A DNA stretch of 64,000 bases, taken from the NCBI RefSeq assembly GCF_000834655.1, contig NZ_JXQQ01000097.1, positions 40,489 through 104,488 of the forward strand. Direction: 5' to 3'. Position 1 is the first letter of the stretch. The number at the start of each line of letters is the position of its first letter. Positions 9,061 to 17,671 of this stretch are shown here, piece after piece. This DNA is from Variovorax paradoxus. Its GTDB lineage: Bacteria; Pseudomonadota; Gammaproteobacteria; Burkholderiales; Burkholderiaceae_C. The translations under genes and the position numbers were made by a program. The notes below the pieces were generated by a model. That model did no database searches and had not been told where the DNA came from. It saw nothing but the letters and a program-made list of their open reading frames with translations.

Positions 9061-9674
9061 GTAAAGCGCGTAGCGAGGCAGAGCTTTCTGATCAGTTGGA
9101 TGCTGACTTGACTTGGCGTCTTAAAGAACTTTCTGACCTTAAGCAAGCAATCAAAGATGCTCCAGCAATAAATAGAAAAGTACTGCTAAAGGCTTTGGTG
9201 GCACTTTCTTACGCGCATTGGGAGGGGCTTGTGAAGTCGTCGGCGCAACGCTACTTCGACTACGTCACGAATCGGCGACTCCCATATTTGCAGCTGGAGC
9301 GTCAAACCTATGTTAATTCGTTCTTGGTTCGATTGGCTGCCTTCTCGCATCAAAAGCCTGCTTTGGCCGAGCGAATCGATTTAATTAATGAGGTTTTAGA
9401 TTCTCAAGAAAAAAGGTTTGTAAAAATTCATCCTGACTTAATTCACACTGGTTCAAACTTGAAACACGAAGTGCTGGTGAATATTTGCAAAATATGCGGG
9501 ATAGATTTTTTGCAGTTTAACGGAGACGTTACTTTCATTGATGAAATACTACTGAAGCGGCGTAACGCAATTGCTCATGGGGACGATTCTGCGGTAGCGT
9601 TCGATGAGATCGATGGCTTGGTGGATGGCACAATTAGATTGATGCGAACTTTCAAGAACAGCCTCGAAAAATAA
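9057..9674 (+). CDS. MAE_28990/MAE_18760-like HEPN nuclease
   Basis: 205 residues starting at GTG within the GTGA overlap with the DUF262 gene. It looks like the MAE_28990 HEPN family: a helical N-terminus with YAHWEGLVKSSAQRYFDYV (about residues 52-70) and the catalytic RNase motif R-N-x3-H in KRRNAIAHGD at residues 168-176 (Arg169, Asn170, His174). HEPN proteins of this kind are metal-independent RNases used in toxin-antitoxin and abortive infection systems. The strict coupling suggests a two-component effector with the upstream DUF262 protein. A+T-rich relative to core genes, so probably acquired. Confidence 0.78.
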   Translation: MSKARSEAELSDQLDADLTWRLKELSDLKQAIKDAPAINRKVLLKALVALSYAHWEGLVKSSAQRYFDYVTNRRLPYLQLERQTYVNSFLVRLAAFSHQKPALAERIDLINEVLDSQEKRFVKIHPDLIHTGSNLKHEVLVNICKICGIDFLQFNGDVTFIDEILLKRRNAIAHGDDSAVAFDEIDGLVDGTIRLMRTFKNSLEK

Positions 9675-9773
9675 GGTGTATGAACGAAAATATTTAGCTG
9701 CCCCGACCTAGGCGAAGCTAGTTGCCACGCGCTCTCCTTGGTTAAGGCCAACAATCTTTTTAATTGAGAAATG

Positions 9774-9807
9774 AAAAAGCCCCTGCATCTTGCGATACAG
9801 GGGCTTT
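9774..9807 (-). terminator. Rho-independent terminator downstream of tRNA-Thr
   Basis: Perfect 10-bp stem AAAGCCCCTG / CAGGGGCTTT with a 12-base loop; read leftward it is followed by a T-rich run, so it ends transcription of the leftward tRNA-Thr gene, 4 bases past its CCA end. It may also help close the rightward DUF262-HEPN transcript. Confidence 0.85.
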
Positions 9808-9811
9808 CATT

Positions 9812-9887
9812 TGGTGCCGGAGAGATGAATCGAACACCCGACCTTCTCATTACGAATGAGCTGCTCTACCGACTGAGCTACACCGGC
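9812..9887 (-). tRNA. tRNA-Thr(CGT)
   Basis: 76-base cloverleaf on the minus strand with CCA encoded. The anticodon loop TTCGTAA gives anticodon CGT (threonine, ACG codons). D-arm GCTC/GAGC and the TTCGATT T-loop are intact; the acceptor stem has one T-T mismatch at position 6-67. The 3' end faces the A+T-rich DUF262-HEPN islet, the usual geometry for elements integrated at a tRNA. Confidence 0.92.
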
Positions 9888-9912
9888 GAAGCCTCAGATT
9901 ATAGCCACCTCA

Positions 9913-10929
9913 TCAGGCCTTTTCGGCGTGGTACTGGGTCAAACGCTCAACTTCGTTACGCGAACCCAACATCACGCTCACCCGCTCGTGCAGCTTGGTG
10001 GGCTTCAGGTCCAGGATGCGCTGCTTGCCGTTGGTGGCCGCGCCGCCGGCCTGCTCGACCAGCCAGCTCATCGGGTTCGCCTCGTACATCAGCCGCAGCT
10101 TGCCGGCCTTCTCGGGCTCGCGCTTGTCCCACGGGTACATGAACACGCCGCCGCGCATCAGGATGCGGTGCACGTCGGCCACCATGCTGGCAATCCAGCG
10201 CATGTTGAAGTCCTTGCCGCGCGGGCCTTCCTTGCCGGCCAGGCACTCGTCGATGTAGCGCTTCATCGGCACGTCCCAGTGGCGCATGTTGCTCATGTTG
10301 ATCGCGAATTCCTTGGTGTCCGCCGGAATCTGGATGTCTTCCTGCGTCAGCACGAAGCTGCCTTGCTCGCGGTCGAGCGTGAACATGGCCACGCCGTTGC
10401 CCACGGTGAGCACCAACGTGGTCTGCGGGCCGTAGATGCAGTAGCCCGCGGCCACCTGTTGCGTGCCGGGCTGCAGAAAGTCGGCCTCCTGCACGCCGGG
10501 GGTGTCGTCGGGCTTCTTCAGCACGCTGAAGATGGTGCCGATGCTCACGTTCACGTCGATGTTGCTGCTGCCGTCCAGCGGGTCGAACATCAACAGGTAT
10601 TCGCCCTGCGGGTAGCGGTTGGGCACCACATAAATGCTGTCCATTTCCTCGCTGGCCATGGCCGCGAGGTGGCCGCCCCATTCGTTGGCCTCGATGAGCA
10701 CTTCGTTGGCGATGATGTCCAGCTTCTTCTGGATCTCGCCCTGCACGTTCTCGCTCTCGGCCGTGCCGAGCACACCGCCCAGCGCGCCCTTGTTGACGGC
10801 CTGGCTGATGCTCTTGCACGCACGGGCCACCACTTCGAGCAGCAAGCGCAGCTGGCCCGGAATGAGGCCGTCGGCGCGCTGTTGTTCGACGAGGTAGCGG
10901 GTGAGGGAAATCTTCTGTTGTTGAGCCAT
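9913..10929 (-). CDS. fbp: Fructose-1,6-bisphosphatase class I
   Basis: 338 residues; hydrolyses fructose 1,6-bisphosphate to fructose 6-phosphate in gluconeogenesis and the pentose cycle. Class I signatures are complete: the metal-binding block FDPLDGSSNIDVNVSIGTIF and the substrate region RYIDECLAG..RWIASMVADVHRIL..GGVFMYP. The ATG at 10929 has AGGAAG 6 bases upstream; the frame extends further but only through noncoding sequence. Precedes tRNA-Thr by 25 bases and follows the lipoprotein and pepN on the same strand, a neighbourhood common in Comamonadaceae. Confidence 0.95.
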   Translation of the reverse strand: MAQQQKISLTRYLVEQQRADGLIPGQLRLLLEVVARACKSISQAVNKGALGGVLGTAESENVQGEIQKKLDIIANEVLIEANEWGGHLAAMASEEMDSIYVVPNRYPQGEYLLMFDPLDGSSNIDVNVSIGTIFSVLKKPDDTPGVQEADFLQPGTQQVAAGYCIYGPQTTLVLTVGNGVAMFTLDREQGSFVLTQEDIQIPADTKEFAINMSNMRHWDVPMKRYIDECLAGKEGPRGKDFNMRWIASMVADVHRILMRGGVFMYPWDKREPEKAGKLRLMYEANPMSWLVEQAGGAATNGKQRILDLKPTKLHERVSVMLGSRNEVERLTQYHAEKA

Positions 10930-10996
10930 GTGCTTCCTGGAGAGGGATCGATTCGGTTCGATTCGATGGGGTAATGGTTGTGGTGGTCTGCCGGCG

Positions 10997-11863
10997 TCAG
11001 TCGGCGTTGTCTTCGGGCCAGGGGGCGCCGAGGTCGTAGGCGATGCGTATCGCAACGTCGGCCGTGGCCTTGGCCAGCCCCTCGTTCAGCAGCTTGCCTT
11101 GGTCTGCGAGCCAGAGCGCGCGGCGGGTGCTGCGCTGGGTGTTGGCGTCCTTGCCGCGCAGCTCCTGCTTGAGCGAAGGGCCGACGAGGTCGGCAAGGCT
11201 CACGGTCGAACGGTACGAATATTCGTGCCACAGCGTTCGCTTGTCGGGGGAGCCGATGCGCACGTTGGCGCGCACCACGGCTTCGTCCTCATCGTCGGAA
11301 ACGTTGGCCCAGCCTTCGACCACGGTCTGCGCGCTGTCGGGGTTCAGCGGGCTGCCCCGGAACATGCTGGAGGCAGGCTCGCGGTAGGTGGTGCCCTGGA
11401 AGTTGGGGCTGGTGCGCAATGCCTTTTCGAGGCGCGGACTGAGCAGGGGCGCCAGTTCGTAGTTGCCCATCACTGCAAGGTAAAGGGCCGAGCGCGACTG
11501 GATCTCTTGCTGCTGCGAGTCCTGGTAGCTCTTGTTGGCCGCGCCGGTCGCGCCGCCGAGCGCGATGGCGCCGAGGATGCCAACGCCGGGAATCGCCGAC
11601 ATTCCGGCGCCGATGACGCGCATGCGCTTGGCGCCGGCGTCGGGGTCGCTTTCCACCTCGACGCCGATGCTGGGCACGACCACCTGCACGGTCGAGCCGG
11701 GCAGGGTGGCGAGTTGCGACTTCTTGATCCACGGCTGGCGCGAGCTACCTCCGGAGCCCGCACAGCCGGCGAGGGCCGCGCAGAGCAGCAGCACCGTCGC
11801 CGTCGTCAGCGCGAGCGCCGGCCGCCGTTTCGGCCGGGGCCGCTCAGTTGCCGGCGAGTGCAC
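10997..11863 (-). CDS. Putative lipoprotein with glycine-zipper-like segment
   Basis: 288 residues. A signal peptide with lipobox LAGC (after TTATVLLLCAALAG) predicts lipid attachment at the Cys and envelope location. Residues after about 90 contain a small-residue segment GVGILGAIALGGATGAANKSY like a glycine zipper, so it may insert in or assemble at a membrane. No enzymatic motif seen. Its start overlaps the end of pepN by 20 bases, which suggests co-transcription as pepN-lipoprotein-fbp; a later start within the signal region is also possible. Confidence 0.65.
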   Translation of the reverse strand: MHSPATERPRPKRRPALALTTATVLLLCAALAGCAGSGGSSRQPWIKKSQLATLPGSTVQVVVPSIGVEVESDPDAGAKRMRVIGAGMSAIPGVGILGAIALGGATGAANKSYQDSQQQEIQSRSALYLAVMGNYELAPLLSPRLEKALRTSPNFQGTTYREPASSMFRGSPLNPDSAQTVVEGWANVSDDEDEAVVRANVRIGSPDKRTLWHEYSYRSTVSLADLVGPSLKQELRGKDANTQRSTRRALWLADQGKLLNEGLAKATADVAIRIAYDLGAPWPEDNAD

Positions 11864-14549
11864 GCGTCACCACCTCATGCGTGTCCTTGCTGAGGTCCGG
11901 CTTGGCTGCCACACGCGCAATCGCTTCGCGCGCGGCGCTGCGGTACGGCTCGGCCAGCTTGCTCCAGCGGTCGAGCGCGCGCGCCAGGCGTGCGGCCACC
12001 TGCGGGTTGATGGCGTCCAGCTCGATCACGCGGTCGCTCCAGAACACGTAGCCGGCCGCGTCGGGGCGGTGGAAGGCGCCGGGGTTCGCGCTGCAGTAAC
12101 TGAAGATCACGCTGCGCGCGCGGTTCGGGTTCTTGAGCGAGAAGTCCGGGTGCTTCATCAGCTGCTTGACCAGCGGCAGGATGTCGCCGCCGCGGTCGCT
12201 GGCACCGGCCTGCAGCGAGAACCACTTGTCGATGACCAGCGCCTCGTCCTTGAAGATGGCGTGGAACCGCGCGAGCGCCTGCGCCGCGAGCGTGTGGCCC
12301 GACGACACGAGTGCGTTGAGCGCGTTGAAGCGGTCGGTCATGTTGCCCGCGTCCTTGAAGCGCTGCAGCGTCTTGCCCGGCCACACGGTGTCGCCGGATG
12401 CGCGTGCCGCCAGGCACAGGAAGTTGAGCGCCATGCCGGCCAGCGCGCGGCGGCCCGAGGAGGTCGGGTCGGGCGTGTAGGCGCCGGTGTCGTGGTTCTC
12501 TTCGTACACCTGTTCCCAGTCGGCGAAGAGGGCGGTGGCGAGCTGGGCGCGCATGGCTTCGCGCACCAGGTGCACGCGCTGCGGATCGACCACGTCGAGC
12601 TGCTCGGCGATGTAGGTTTCCGACGGCAGGGTGAGCACCAGTTCCTTGAAGGCGGCGTCGAGCTGCGGGTTGCGCAGCACGCTGCGCATGGCGTCGATGT
12701 AGGCGTCGTTCAGCACGGGGCTGGTGTCGGTCGCGAGCGCCGCAATGCCCTGCAGCGCGGCGCGCAAGCCCAGGCGCTGGCCGGCTTCCCAGCGGTTGAA
12801 CGGGTCGGGGTCGTTGGCCAGCAGGGTGAGCAGCTGGGCGTCGGTGTACTCGAAGTCGAGGATCACCGGCGCGCTGAAGCCACGCAAGATCGACGGCACG
12901 GGCTCGGCATCGAGGCCCACGAAGGTGAGCTGTTCGCCAGCGCGCGAGAGCACGATGGTTCGTGTGCCGCGCGTTACATCCGCTTCGCCTTCGAGCTGAA
13001 TCGGCAGCTCGCGCCCGTTGGCATCGAGCAGGCCGATATTCAGCGGAATGACGAAGGGCTCCTTCGTCGGCTGGCCCGGCGTGGGCGGGCAGCTCTGCAC
13101 CACGCTCAGCGTGTAGCTGCGGTTCTGCGCGTCGTACACGCCGTGCGCCGCAAGGCGGGGCGTGCCGGCCTGGCTGTACCAGCGCTTGAACTGGGGCAGG
13201 AGGCGCGCCAGTTCCGAATCGGGGTTGGCATCGGCAATGGCCTGCGCGAAATCGTCGCAGGTCACGGCCTGGCCGTCGTGGCGTTCGAAGTAGAGCGTGA
13301 TGCCCTTCTCGAAGCCCTTGCGGCCGACCAGCGTCTGCATCATGCGAACGACCTCGGCACCCTTTTCGTAGATGGTGACGGTGTAGAAGTTGCTGATCTC
13401 GATGTAGCTGTCGGGCCGCACCGGGTGGGCCATGGGGCCGGCGTCTTCGGGGAACTGGGCGGTGCGCAGCACGCGCACGTCTTCGATGCGCTTCACGGCG
13501 CGGGCCGAAGCGTCGGCGCACAAATCCTGGCTGAACTCCTGGTCGCGGAAGACGGTGAGGCCTTCCTTCAGCGAGAGCTGGAACCAGTCGCGGCAGGTCA
13601 CGCGGTCGCCGCTCCAGTTATGAAAGTACTCGTGGCCGACGACGCTTTCGATGTTGCTGTAGTCCGCATCGGTGGCGGTGGCCTGGTTGGCCAGAACGTA
13701 CTTCGTGTTGAAGATGTTCAGGCCCTTGTTCTCCATGGCGCCCATGTTGAAGTCGCTGGTCGCAACGATCATGAAGCGGTCCAGGTCCAGCGGCAGGCCG
13801 AAGCGGGCCTCGTCCCACAGCACGGAGTTGATGAGCGAGTTCATCGCGTGCTCGGTCTTGTCGAGGTCGCCGGCGCGCACGTACACCTGCAGCAAATGCT
13901 CCTTGCCGTTGCGCGCGGTGATGCGCTGCTCGCGCGCCACCAGTTTGCCGGCCACGAGCGCGAAGAGGTAGCTGGGCTTGCGGAACGGGTCGACCCACTT
14001 GGCGAAGTGACGGCCCTCGGGCAGGTCGCCCTGCTCGACGAGGTTGCCGTTCGACAGCAGCACCGGGTACGCGGCCTTGGCGGCGCGCAGCGTGACGGTG
14101 TAGGTCGACATCACATCGGGGCGGTCCAGAAAGTACGTGATGCGGCGAAAGCCCTCGGCCTCGCACTGCGTGAAGAAGGTGTCTTCGCTCACGAACAGGC
14201 CCATCAGCTTGGTGTTCTTGATGGGGCAGCAGGTGGTGAAGATCTCGAGCTCGAAGTCGCCTTCTTCGGCGTAGGGCAGGCCATCGATGACGAGCTGGTC
14301 GCCTTCCATGCGGAACGAGGCGCCCTGGCCGTTGACCAGCACGCGCGCCAGGTTGAGCTCGTCGCCGTGCAGGCGCAGCGGCTGGATGGGCGCATCGGGG
14401 TTGCGGCGAAGGCGCATGCGATTGAGCACGCGGGTCTTGGCGGGGTCCAGGTCGAAGGTCAGGTCGACGGTGTCGATCCAGTAGCCGGGAGCCGCATAGT
14501 CTTCGCGGCGAATGGCAATGGGTTGGCCTTGAGCATCACGCAGCATCAT
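11844..14549 (-). CDS. pepN: Aminopeptidase N
   Basis: 901 residues, the usual length for proteobacterial PepN (M1 family zinc aminopeptidase), which trims N-terminal residues from cytoplasmic peptides. The exopeptidase signature GAMENKG and the zinc site HEYFHNW followed by the third-ligand region SLKEGLTVFRDQEFS are intact. Two adjacent ATGs give MMLRDAQ; the first has GGAG 7 bases upstream and was chosen. The 5' end overlaps the HAD phosphatase gene by 14 bases, so these genes are probably co-transcribed. Confidence 0.95.
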   Translation of the reverse strand: MMLRDAQGQPIAIRREDYAAPGYWIDTVDLTFDLDPAKTRVLNRMRLRRNPDAPIQPLRLHGDELNLARVLVNGQGASFRMEGDQLVIDGLPYAEEGDFELEIFTTCCPIKNTKLMGLFVSEDTFFTQCEAEGFRRITYFLDRPDVMSTYTVTLRAAKAAYPVLLSNGNLVEQGDLPEGRHFAKWVDPFRKPSYLFALVAGKLVAREQRITARNGKEHLLQVYVRAGDLDKTEHAMNSLINSVLWDEARFGLPLDLDRFMIVATSDFNMGAMENKGLNIFNTKYVLANQATATDADYSNIESVVGHEYFHNWSGDRVTCRDWFQLSLKEGLTVFRDQEFSQDLCADASARAVKRIEDVRVLRTAQFPEDAGPMAHPVRPDSYIEISNFYTVTIYEKGAEVVRMMQTLVGRKGFEKGITLYFERHDGQAVTCDDFAQAIADANPDSELARLLPQFKRWYSQAGTPRLAAHGVYDAQNRSYTLSVVQSCPPTPGQPTKEPFVIPLNIGLLDANGRELPIQLEGEADVTRGTRTIVLSRAGEQLTFVGLDAEPVPSILRGFSAPVILDFEYTDAQLLTLLANDPDPFNRWEAGQRLGLRAALQGIAALATDTSPVLNDAYIDAMRSVLRNPQLDAAFKELVLTLPSETYIAEQLDVVDPQRVHLVREAMRAQLATALFADWEQVYEENHDTGAYTPDPTSSGRRALAGMALNFLCLAARASGDTVWPGKTLQRFKDAGNMTDRFNALNALVSSGHTLAAQALARFHAIFKDEALVIDKWFSLQAGASDRGGDILPLVKQLMKHPDFSLKNPNRARSVIFSYCSANPGAFHRPDAAGYVFWSDRVIELDAINPQVAARLARALDRWSKLAEPYRSAAREAIARVAAKPDLSKDTHEVVTRALAGN

Positions 14550-15222
14550 CGAGGGTCTCCAGAAAATTCGAATGGGCGAGTTCGTTGTAGTCACGAACCG
14601 CGGCAATGACATGGGGGCCGGCAAGCTCGGCGGCGGTATGGGTGCTGCACACGGCCACGGCACGCATGCCGCCGCGGCGGGCGGCCTCGATGCCGAAGGG
14701 GGCGTCTTCGAAAACGATGCAGCGCTCGGGCGCCACGCCGATGCGGCGCGCGGCTTCCAGGAAGATCGCGGGAGTGGGCTTGCCACTGAAGCCTTCGTCG
14801 CCACCGACTATTGCGAGCGGCAGCGGGTCCATCTTCAGGCGCGACATGGCGAACTCGATGTTGCCCTTGTCGCCCGCCGTGCCCACCGCCACCTTGAGGC
14901 CGCGCGCAACGGCGGCCTTGGCGAAGGCGGTGAAGCCAGCGACTTCGGTGAAGTTGTCGCTGAACATGGCGCGGTAGATCTCTTCCTTCTCGTGCACCAG
15001 CACCTGGGCTTCGTCGTCGGAGAGCTTGCGATCGAACAGCTCGTGCATGCACTCGAGGCCGGTGCGGCCCGTGGTGCGCGCGAGGATGTCGCTCACATCG
15101 AGCTTCAGGCCGTGGCGCGCCACGAACTCCACCCACGAGCGCGCATGCCAGGGCATGGAGTCGATCATGGTGCCGTCCATGTCGAAGATGAAGGCTTCGA
15201 CCTTGCCGTGCGTGAGCGTCAT
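14536..15222 (-). CDS. HAD-IA family phosphatase/phosphoglucomutase-like
   Basis: 228 residues of the haloacid dehalogenase superfamily, beta-phosphoglucomutase-like subgroup. Motif I is FIFDMDGTMIDSM with the Asp nucleophile and Asp acid/base; motif II is VGTAG; motif III Lys is in GFSGKPTPAIFLEAARR; motif IV is CIVFEDAPFGIEAARRGG. Likely dephosphorylates sugar phosphates or similar small metabolites in the cytoplasm. Starts 4 bases after the prfB stop, overlapping pepN at its end, so it is part of the prfB-HAD-pepN run. Substrate cannot be named. Confidence 0.88.
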   Translation of the reverse strand: MTLTHGKVEAFIFDMDGTMIDSMPWHARSWVEFVARHGLKLDVSDILARTTGRTGLECMHELFDRKLSDDEAQVLVHEKEEIYRAMFSDNFTEVAGFTAFAKAAVARGLKVAVGTAGDKGNIEFAMSRLKMDPLPLAIVGGDEGFSGKPTPAIFLEAARRIGVAPERCIVFEDAPFGIEAARRGGMRAVAVCSTHTAAELAGPHVIAAVRDYNELAHSNFLETLDDAA

Positions 15223-15226
15223 CGGT

Positions 15227-16331
15227 TTACACGCCTTGCTTCAGCGAAGCTTCGATGAACACATCGAGGTCGCCATCGAGCACCTTCTGCGTGGCCGAGA
15301 CTTCGACGTTGGTGCGCAGGTCCTTGATGCGGCTGTTGTCCAGCACGTAGCTGCGGATCTGGTGGCCCCAGCCCACGTCGGTCTTGCTGTCTTCCAGCTT
15401 TTGCTGCTCTTCCTGGCGCTTGCGCATCTCGTGGTCGTACAGGCGCGAGCGCAGGCGCTTCCACGCCACGTCGCGGTTGCTGTGCTGGCTGCGGCCGTCC
15501 TGGCACTGCACGACGATGCCGGTCGGAATGTGCGTCAGGCGCACGGCCGAGTCGGTCTTGTTGATGTGCTGGCCGCCCGCGCCCGAGGCACGGAAGGTGT
15601 CGGTGCGCACGTCCGAAGGGTTGATGTCGATCTCGATCGAGTCATCGATTTCCGGGTACACGAAGATGCTGGCGAAGCTGGTGTGGCGGCCGCCCGAGGA
15701 GTCGAACGGGGACTTGCGCACCAGGCGGTGCACGCCGGTCTCGGTGCGCAACAGGCCGAAGGCGTAGTCGCCCTCGACCTTGATGGTCGCGCCCTTGATT
15801 CCGGCGGTGTCGCCGGGCGTTTCGTCTTCGATCTGCGTCTTGAAGCCCTTGCGCTCGGCGTACTTCAGGTACTGGCGCAGCAGCATGCTGGCCCAGTCGC
15901 AAGCCTCGGTGCCGCCGGCGCCGGCCTGGATGTCGACGAAGGCGTTGAGCGGGTCGGCCGGGTTGTTGAACATCCGGCGGAATTCGAGCTGCTTGATGTC
16001 TGCTTCGAGCGCGGTGGCGTCATCAGAGATGGACTGCAAGCCGTCCATGTCGCCTTCTTCCTTGGACATCTCGAAGAGCTCGGAGTTGTCCGAAAGGCCA
16101 TTGGTGAGCCGGTCGAGCGTGACGACCACGTCGTCGAGCGACTTCTTTTCCTTGCCCAGTTCCTGGGCCTTCTTGGGGTCGTTCCAGACGTTGGGGTCTT
16201 CGAGCGACGCGTTGACTGTCCTCAGTCGTTCAGCTTTGGCATCGTAGTCAAAGATACCTCCGTAAATCGACCGTGCGGGCGCTCAGGTCCGCGAGCATTG
16301 CGCCGATTTGGTTGATCTGTTCTGCGTCCAT
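15227..16331 (-). CDS. prfB: Peptide chain release factor 2 (programmed +1 frameshift)
   Basis: RF2 ends translation at UGA and UAA. It is encoded in two frames: codons 1-27 (ATG at 16331 to CTT at 16253-16251), an in-frame TGA at 16250-16248, then a +1 shift reading GAC from 16249 to the TAA at 15229-15227, giving about 367 residues, close to the 365 of E. coli RF2. The catalytic GAGGQHINK loop and the SPF stop-codon recognition motif (RKSPFDSSGG) are present. Autoregulation through RF2 abundance at the frameshift site is well established for this family. Followed by the HAD gene after 4 bases. Confidence 0.96.
16244..16262 (-). promoter_or_regulatory. prfB programmed frameshift signal
   Basis: Read on the minus strand: a Shine-Dalgarno-like CGGAGG, then TAT, the slippery CTT, the TGA stop and C, i.e. 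GGAGGTATCTTTGACTAC. This is the same arrangement as in E. coli prfB, with the internal Shine-Dalgarno 3 bases from the slippery codon, and TGAC as a weak terminator context. It makes RF2 synthesis depend on the RF2 level. Confidence 0.95.
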
Positions 16332-16418
16332 GGGGTGTCCTGACTGTGTTGGGTTGGTGTTCGGGGGAACCGGGTATTTTCTCACGCCCGAGAAGCCCGC
16401 CCTGGAGAGCCCCCGTAT

Positions 16419-16534
16419 TGCTCCTTCCCCTCCCGGGGGAAGGCTGGGATGGGGGCACGACGGCCTTGAAAAAGCGGTGCGTGTCCAGAGGCCGCGTGCC
16501 CCCACCCCAACCCTCCCCCGGGAGCGGAGGGAGC
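16419..16534. repeat. BIME-like repeat pair (single copy)
   Basis: Two modules of about 30-35 bases in inverted orientation: TGCTCCTTCCCC...GATGGGGGCA and GTGCCCCCACCCCAACCCTC..., each able to form a GC-rich hairpin around CCCGGGGG. The same pair recurs at 20489-20980. Located in the 289-base gap between prfB and the leftward metQ paralogue. Confidence 0.75.
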
Positions 16535-16548
16535 CGGACAAGAAAAAG

Positions 16549-16589
16549 CCCCCTGGGCGCGTCGCGTGCGCACAGGGGGCAAGGGGGAA
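16549..16589 (-). terminator. Terminator of the leftward metQ paralogue
   Basis: GCCCCCTG / CAGGGGGC stem with a GC-rich inner hairpin; read leftward it is followed by TTTTTCTT. It lies 32 bases past the stop of the metQ gene ending at 16621. Confidence 0.8.
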
Positions 16590-16620
16590 GATCAACCCGG
16601 GTCTGACTGCCTGCGCCGGA

Positions 16621-17436
16621 TCAGAACGCCGGCACGAGCGAACCCTTGAACTGCGTCTCGATGAAGCTCTTCACCTCCGGCGACTGGTAGGCGGCCACGA
16701 GGCGCTTGGCCCACGGCTTGTCCTTGTCGGCGCGGCGCACGGCGATCAGGTTGGCGTAGGGGCTCTTCGGGGCTTCCTTGATCACGGCGTCCTTGTTGAG
16801 CGACAGGCCCGCCTTCTCGGCGTAGTCGTTGTTGATGGAGGCGATGGCCAGGTCGTCCAGCGAGCGCGGCAGCTGGGCCGCATCGAGCGCCACGAGCTTG
16901 AGCTTCTTGGGGTTGGTCACCACGTCCAGCGGGGTGGCGTTGTTGTTCTTCACCGCCTCGGGCTTGAGCGTGATGAGGCCGGCCGTCTGCAGCAGCAGGA
17001 GGGCGCGGTTGCCGTTCGACGGGTCGTTTTGGATGCCGACCGAGGCGCCATCGGGCAACTGGTCGATCGACTTGATCTTGCGCGAGTAGAAGCCCAGCGG
17101 CGCGGTGATCGTGAGGCCCACGGGCACGATGTCGAAGCCGCGCGCCTTGTTCTGGTTATCGAGGAAGGGCTGGTGCTGGAAGGCGTTGGCGTCCAGGTCG
17201 CCCGAGGCGAGCGCTGCGTTGGGCAGCTGGTAGTCGTTGAACACCACGACCTGGATGTTCAGGCCGTCCTTGGCGGCGACCTTCTTGACCACCTCGAAGA
17301 TCTGCTCGCCGTTGCCGACCGAGACGCCGACTTTCAGGGTGTTCTTGTTGTCCTGCGCGAAGGCGGTGCCGCCGGCGAAAAGAGCGGTGGCCAGTGCGGC
17401 AAGGGCCAGGGTGCGGCGGCGGAAAGTGCTGTGCAT
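16621..17436 (-). CDS. MetQ/NlpA family methionine-binding protein (paralogue 1)
   Basis: 271 residues. N-terminal signal peptide ends near AFAQD (MHSTFRRRTLALAALATALF then GGTAFAQ); no lipobox Cys is seen, so probably a soluble periplasmic binding protein. Family landmarks are TLKVGVSVGNGEQIFE, FNDYQLPNAALASGDLDANAFQHQPFLDN, and LVALDAAQLPRSLDDLAIASINNDYAEKAGL. MetQ proteins deliver D/L-methionine (or related ligands) to MetNI. This gene is divergent from metNIQ across a 235-base region with a good inverted repeat, so it probably shares regulation with it. Ligand may differ from methionine. Confidence 0.88.
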   Translation of the reverse strand: MHSTFRRRTLALAALATALFAGGTAFAQDNKNTLKVGVSVGNGEQIFEVVKKVAAKDGLNIQVVVFNDYQLPNAALASGDLDANAFQHQPFLDNQNKARGFDIVPVGLTITAPLGFYSRKIKSIDQLPDGASVGIQNDPSNGNRALLLLQTAGLITLKPEAVKNNNATPLDVVTNPKKLKLVALDAAQLPRSLDDLAIASINNDYAEKAGLSLNKDAVIKEAPKSPYANLIAVRRADKDKPWAKRLVAAYQSPEVKSFIETQFKGSLVPAF

Positions 17437-17545
17437 GTTGTTGCGCGAAATCAAAAAATGAAGGCGCGAATGTGGCACTGCCGCACGGATTTGGGAACGA
17501 ACCAATCCGCATATCGTTATGGCGCTCGCGGCGCGCGTCTTGAAA

Positions 17546-17571
17546 TGCTTATGCGTTTTCATGCATAAGCA
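17546..17571. promoter_or_regulatory. Perfect inverted repeat, candidate operator
   Basis: Nine-base arms TGCTTATGC and GCATAAGCA separated by 8 bases (GTTTTCAT), in the 235-base region between the divergent metQ paralogue and metN. The symmetry, spacing and position suggest a binding site for a dimeric repressor or activator controlling both directions. The protein is unknown; it does not match the E. coli MetJ box AGACGTCT. Confidence 0.55.
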
Positions 17572-17671
17572 AGCGCCGATTTGTTCGTTCCCTTTTGGCG
17601 CCTTTGTTTTCATACTCGGCACCTTTTTGCGAACTCCGCGACCTGCCTTCATGCAGGCCGTGCCTCTCTCC

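Noticed and set aside
9675..9811. Possible direct repeat of the tRNA-Thr 3' end marking an attachment site for the DUF262 islet
   Set aside because: I looked for a second copy of the tRNA 3' sequence near 7.83-7.95 kb and saw none, so an island boundary there is not supported.
11532..14609. Long open frame of about 1,000 codons opposite pepN
   Set aside because: It is an antisense shadow of the high-GC pepN gene; its sequence is rich in Arg, Ala, Val and His with no domain, while pepN has intact motifs.
17437..17671. SAM riboswitch upstream of metN
   Set aside because: No SAM-I, SAM-II or related core motifs are visible; the region has an inverted repeat more consistent with a protein operator.
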